Source of the DNA: Theristus sp. LFF4_11 | Taxonomy: Eukaryota; Nematoda; Chromadorea; Monhysterida; Xyalidae | Direction: 5' to 3' | DNA: 64,000 nucleotides | Assembly (NCBI GenBank): GCA_030248135.1 | Contig: JASANC010005374.1 | Location: 1-64,000, forward strand | In this document: positions 60,690 through 64,000 of the stretch, one piece after another | Layout: each line of letters starts with the position of its first letter | Position numbering within the stretch: position 1 is the stretch's first letter | Translations under genes and position numbers: made by a program | The notes under the pieces: model-generated | Told to the model about the DNA's origin: nothing | The model's input: only the letters and a program-made list of their open reading frames with translations | Database searches by the model: none

Positions 60690-62244
60690 TAAGCTGATGC
60701 AAAATAAGCTTGGATACACCGGTGGTTTTTTTGGTTGTTCATTCGTGGCGCTATATTCCTTGAAAATGCTTTTTTCGCTTCTCCACTGCAGGTAGAGGCG
60801 TGTCAAATTTTGACAAAAGATGCAGTCAATCCGGTTGACTTGCCTTTGATAGCATGACTATATTTTAGTTCGCTGCAACCGGCTACTGCAATGAGAATTG
60901 AAGAAAGATTTTTGATAATATGTTTAAAACCAACAGTTTTGATGTACGTGTCACCATGAGCAATTTTGGTAACCTTCCAGTACTTCGATCTCAATACTTT
61001 GTTTCAGTTCCGCTTCGAGCAACTGATAGTCGCAATGGATAACTTTTCGTATTGGTTGCCTGAATCATTGGTCAAAAAAATCGGAGAAGTTAACTTGTTT
61101 TTTTGGGCAGTTTTGTCTTATGTGGGCGAGAAAGGACAACAGTGAGATTTTAAACCTTGTTGAAAACCCTTGTTGGTGATTTGTGAGATGCAGACAAATC
61201 GAAATCGCAGAAGTTTTAGCGGAAAGGTCATATATGTTTCCGAAAAGGGGCGCCTCCCTGAAAATGCAAAATTCGAACATAACGCGCTAGCGCGGTAAAT
61301 CGAGTTTTATTCTAAAAAATGAGATTTTTACTTTTTCTGGACCATAGTTGAACCCAGACGATCAAAACGCCCAGAAATCGCAAAATCCAAAAAAGAATCC
61401 ACTCCGAATTTCTTTTTGAACTTGATGATTTAGGCAACCAATCACTTAAGACTACACAATACCCCATCCGACTTACATGCAGAACACAGACTCCGCATTT
61501 TACTTTGTTATTGTGATCTCAATATGATGTGATTCATGACTATAAACAATGATGAAACAATGCCACACTTTTCAGGCGTGTGTTCAGTTGCGGCTCTCTA
61601 ATTGCGGTCTGAATAGTTACGGCTCGCTCATTACAGACCGTTCGATACCGGGGGGGGGTGTGGATGGTAGTGTCAGATTTTAGGGGTGTCGACCCCTCCA
61701 CGTCTTCATTGCTGTTTGTGATGAATCCAAAGTTACCGCACGGTGTAATAACACGGCAAACAATTTTTAAACTAAAGTTTTTCCGACGTGCCTTTACATA
61801 AAAAGCTTGCTTAGGAGACCTACAATACGTTTGCTTAGTTTTAGGATTAGATTAGGCTAACGTTTTTTTCATTTTTGCAGTCATTTTTTATTTGCGATTT
61901 GCGATAATTGACTAGCGAAGCGATAATTTGCAAAAAAGCACTCCGGCAAGCAGTTTTCTTCGTGCTGGAGAAAATTCGCCGATTTGCTTTTGTCAGAGGT
62001 GGAAAGCAATCACAAACGGACAAACCCGCAAATTAAGACAAGTGTACCAAAAATATCGAAAATTTAAATCATGATATTCAGCCGAGCCATGAGTCGCCTT
62101 TTGCATGCCATCTGACAACACGTTGCATAGACAATTTCAAAGAAAGACGCAAATTCAATTCAGCGAGCTCACCAGTGGAACCTCGTGCACAAAACGTCAC
62201 TTTTCAATAACAACCAGCAAAAAAAACAACTACTGAATGCAAAA
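60690..62244. other. Intergenic; degenerate repeat pieces only
   Basis: A decayed G-rich repeat (GGGGGGTGTGGATGGTAGTG) lies at about 61650-61710. A short Helitron-internal-like phrase lies near 61840-61890. No gene recognised. Confidence 0.4.
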
Positions 62245-63514
62245 TTACTCTTCTTTCACGAACCTTGGTTCACGAGCAGAGCATGACTGCGTGATAATCT
62301 TATCAGTACTACCACTACTTCTACAACGATCACCATTGCTGGCAGACGTTTGCTGTTCCGCTCGCCTGTGCCACCACTGAGCCAGTTCAAGCAGCAGCAA
62401 GATCACACGATGCATCCAGTACACTGCAGAGCACATGGACAGTACAATCGAGATCAGCAAGAACAAAACCGCACTCGATAACAGTGGCCAATGGTATAAC
62501 ATCGAAGTGAACGGGTCTAACGAGGCGCTGATGTGCAGTGACGCGCTCACTATCTGCAAAGCACCGCGCAGTGACATTGGTCCACCTCGTTCGCTCTCTG
62601 CTCTCTCTCCAAAAGCGTTTCAGCCATTGGGGTGGCACGAAAAAGAAAACTGGTTTCTTTTCACCAAATATAAAAAAAACCGGTTTCTTTCCATCCCTAT
62701 TCAGCCACAAAAACACAACGCGAACGTCAACCATTCACAGCGCACCGACCTGAAAATGCCGATTCTGCAGCTCGATCGATAGCAGTTGCGTCGGATTGAC
62801 CGGTGAATCGTAGAACTGTTCATTGAGCGGCACGGTTGCCTGGTGCAACAGTTCAATCGAGCGGTTGGCGTCGTCGAAATAGCCGAGCAGCCACAGCGGC
62901 CAGAAGCAGAGCAGCTTTGCCCAACGAAACGCTCGACCGACGAGCGACCACCACCAGCTGGAGTGCTTTTTTTATATTTACTCACAAATGCTCGAAATAG
63001 CCAATTGACGGGCTATTTTAATGCAAGCTTCAAGCAGATGCTGAATTGTCGGAAATGGACGATCACTGCTTTCTAGCTGTGTTGTTGAAGTTGTTCGACA
63101 TAGGTACCTATGTGCAGTGCAGTAACAAGTAAGGGAAGACGTAAGTGTCGTAAGTGATAACAAATTTTCGATTCGAACTAGCGGTAGCTGGGAGCATAGG
63201 CAGACAACGCACACAAACTAGCTGAAAAGTGCTCTTAAAGTTTCAGAGTTTAATTAATTTCGTAAACTAGTCAAATGTTTAAAGTGTAAAATAAAACTCA
63301 AACTAGCTTAACGTTTCAGACACACGGTGAAACGGAATGAGCTATCCCCCCAAAAAAAAAACCTAATTTTAAGCACATTCCAACCCGATCCATGTGGTTG
63401 TCGCCGTGCACGGAGTCGAGACGACGGCGGCGACCAGCGAGTGGCTACGTGCGAACTCGACCACGACAAGACCACGAGCGTTCAGCACTCGCATCACGAC
63501 CATGAACACACCTG
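62245..63514 (-). CDS. bscl2: Seipin (lipid-droplet assembly protein), C-terminal part
   Basis: Three minus-strand exons, 63385 to about 63514, 62750-62957 and 62245-62553, join in phase (2 then 0). Upstream exons lie outside or near the right edge. Visible are the lumenal GVFMVVMRVLNARG strand pair and the ARSHSLV segment. A WAKLLCFWPLWLLGYFDD membrane-facing helix follows, then RSIELLHQATVPL and SASLHISASLDPFTSMLYHW. The last transmembrane helix is SSAVLFLLISIVLSM, followed by a cytosolic tail. The order and spacing fit the seipin beta-sandwich, hydrophobic helix and second TM. Seipin forms ER oligomers that organise lipid-droplet formation (family knowledge). The start of the first visible exon is 63511 or 63514, since CAGCAG offers two acceptors. 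Identity is by motif recognition. Confidence 0.8.
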
Positions 63515-63726
63515 CTGACGCAGAAAAGGCTGCTGCCAAGTACCGTACAGTCTTGCATACAAGGTTCCTCCCACTTACAAGACCCCCACCCAAAAGTGGG
63601 CGGAGTGTCACACGGCGGGAAACCAAAAAATTCAAAATTTTGATTTGGTCGAAAACCTACCCCGTTTATAAGGCTCGGAATTCCTAATGTTCGCTTTGTA
63701 AGAACTCCTCCCACTTATAAGGCTGT

Positions 63727-63808
63727 CACACGAAATTCCAGTTTTTTTTAGAAATTTTTGATTTCCAAATTTATATAAGGAGACTATTATATGCAAGACT
63801 TTACGGTA
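63727..63808 (+). repeat. Dispersed repeat, copy 2
   Basis: Matches 17034-17112: CACACGAAATTCCA, AGAAATTTTTGATTT, AAGGAGACTAT and GCAAGACTTTACGG. It probably lies in a seipin intron. Confidence 0.5.
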
Positions 63809-64000
63809 AGCAAATAAGCCGCATCGTACCATGGAAAGCGGTCCTCTGCATTTCGACCTAGCTATGGCTTTCCTAATCAGATGCACAAGCGGCAAGTGGC
63901 TTCATCCAGTGGCCATTGCGGGACACAAAAAGAAACAAAAACCTTGAAGCCACCCCTCTTCTGCGTATGATGTTGGCCAGGCCGAAATGCAGAGCAGAGA

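Overview
The window is animal nuclear DNA. Genes are split by spliceosomal introns, exons are GC-richer than their AT-rich surroundings, and more than half of the sequence is mobile or tandem repeat. An ionotropic-receptor channel, an OIG-4-type single-Ig synaptic protein and a C-type lectin point to a protostome, most likely an ecdysozoan (nematode or arthropod). I cannot settle the phylum from the sequence.

Layout. 1-14390: a head-to-tail array of Helitron/Helentron-like non-autonomous elements (families A and B), partly inverted. 14545-19121: a C-type-lectin-domain membrane protein, with a G-rich block and a TIR element in its introns. 20452-24055: an old Ty3/gypsy-type LTR retrotransposon whose gag-protease segment is inverted in place. 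24720-26597: a complete four-exon Cdc42 gene (minus). 26895-27868: a foldback element with 143-bp terminal inverted repeats and a tRNA-like core. 27950-30600: two adjoining satellites (~149 bp and ~175 bp units). 31074-33282: a 2.2-kb inverted-repeat-bounded element with a ~365-bp tandem core, inserted into a G-rich repeat whose uninterrupted copy lies at 36001-36180. 36624-38303: an OIG-4-like gene (minus). 39350-40314: a Cys-rich, single-pass, PPxY-tailed membrane protein (minus). 43143-45849: an ionotropic receptor (plus), convergent with a PGAP4/TMEM246-like glycosyltransferase (minus, 46036-48659) whose first visible exon abuts another Helitron-like copy. 49894-60098: long AT-rich DNA without a confident gene. 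60099-60689: an intact Di-Ras GTPase (plus). 62245-63514: the C-terminal half of seipin (minus), running off the right edge.

The genes do not form a pathway. Cdc42 and Di-Ras are signalling GTPases. The ionotropic receptor and the OIG-4-like protein are neuronal or synaptic. PGAP4 and seipin act in the secretory system (GPI-anchor side-chain transfer, lipid-droplet biogenesis). Exon joins were checked for reading phase across GT-AG sites. Start codons stay uncertain for the receptor, PGAP4, the PPxY protein and seipin.
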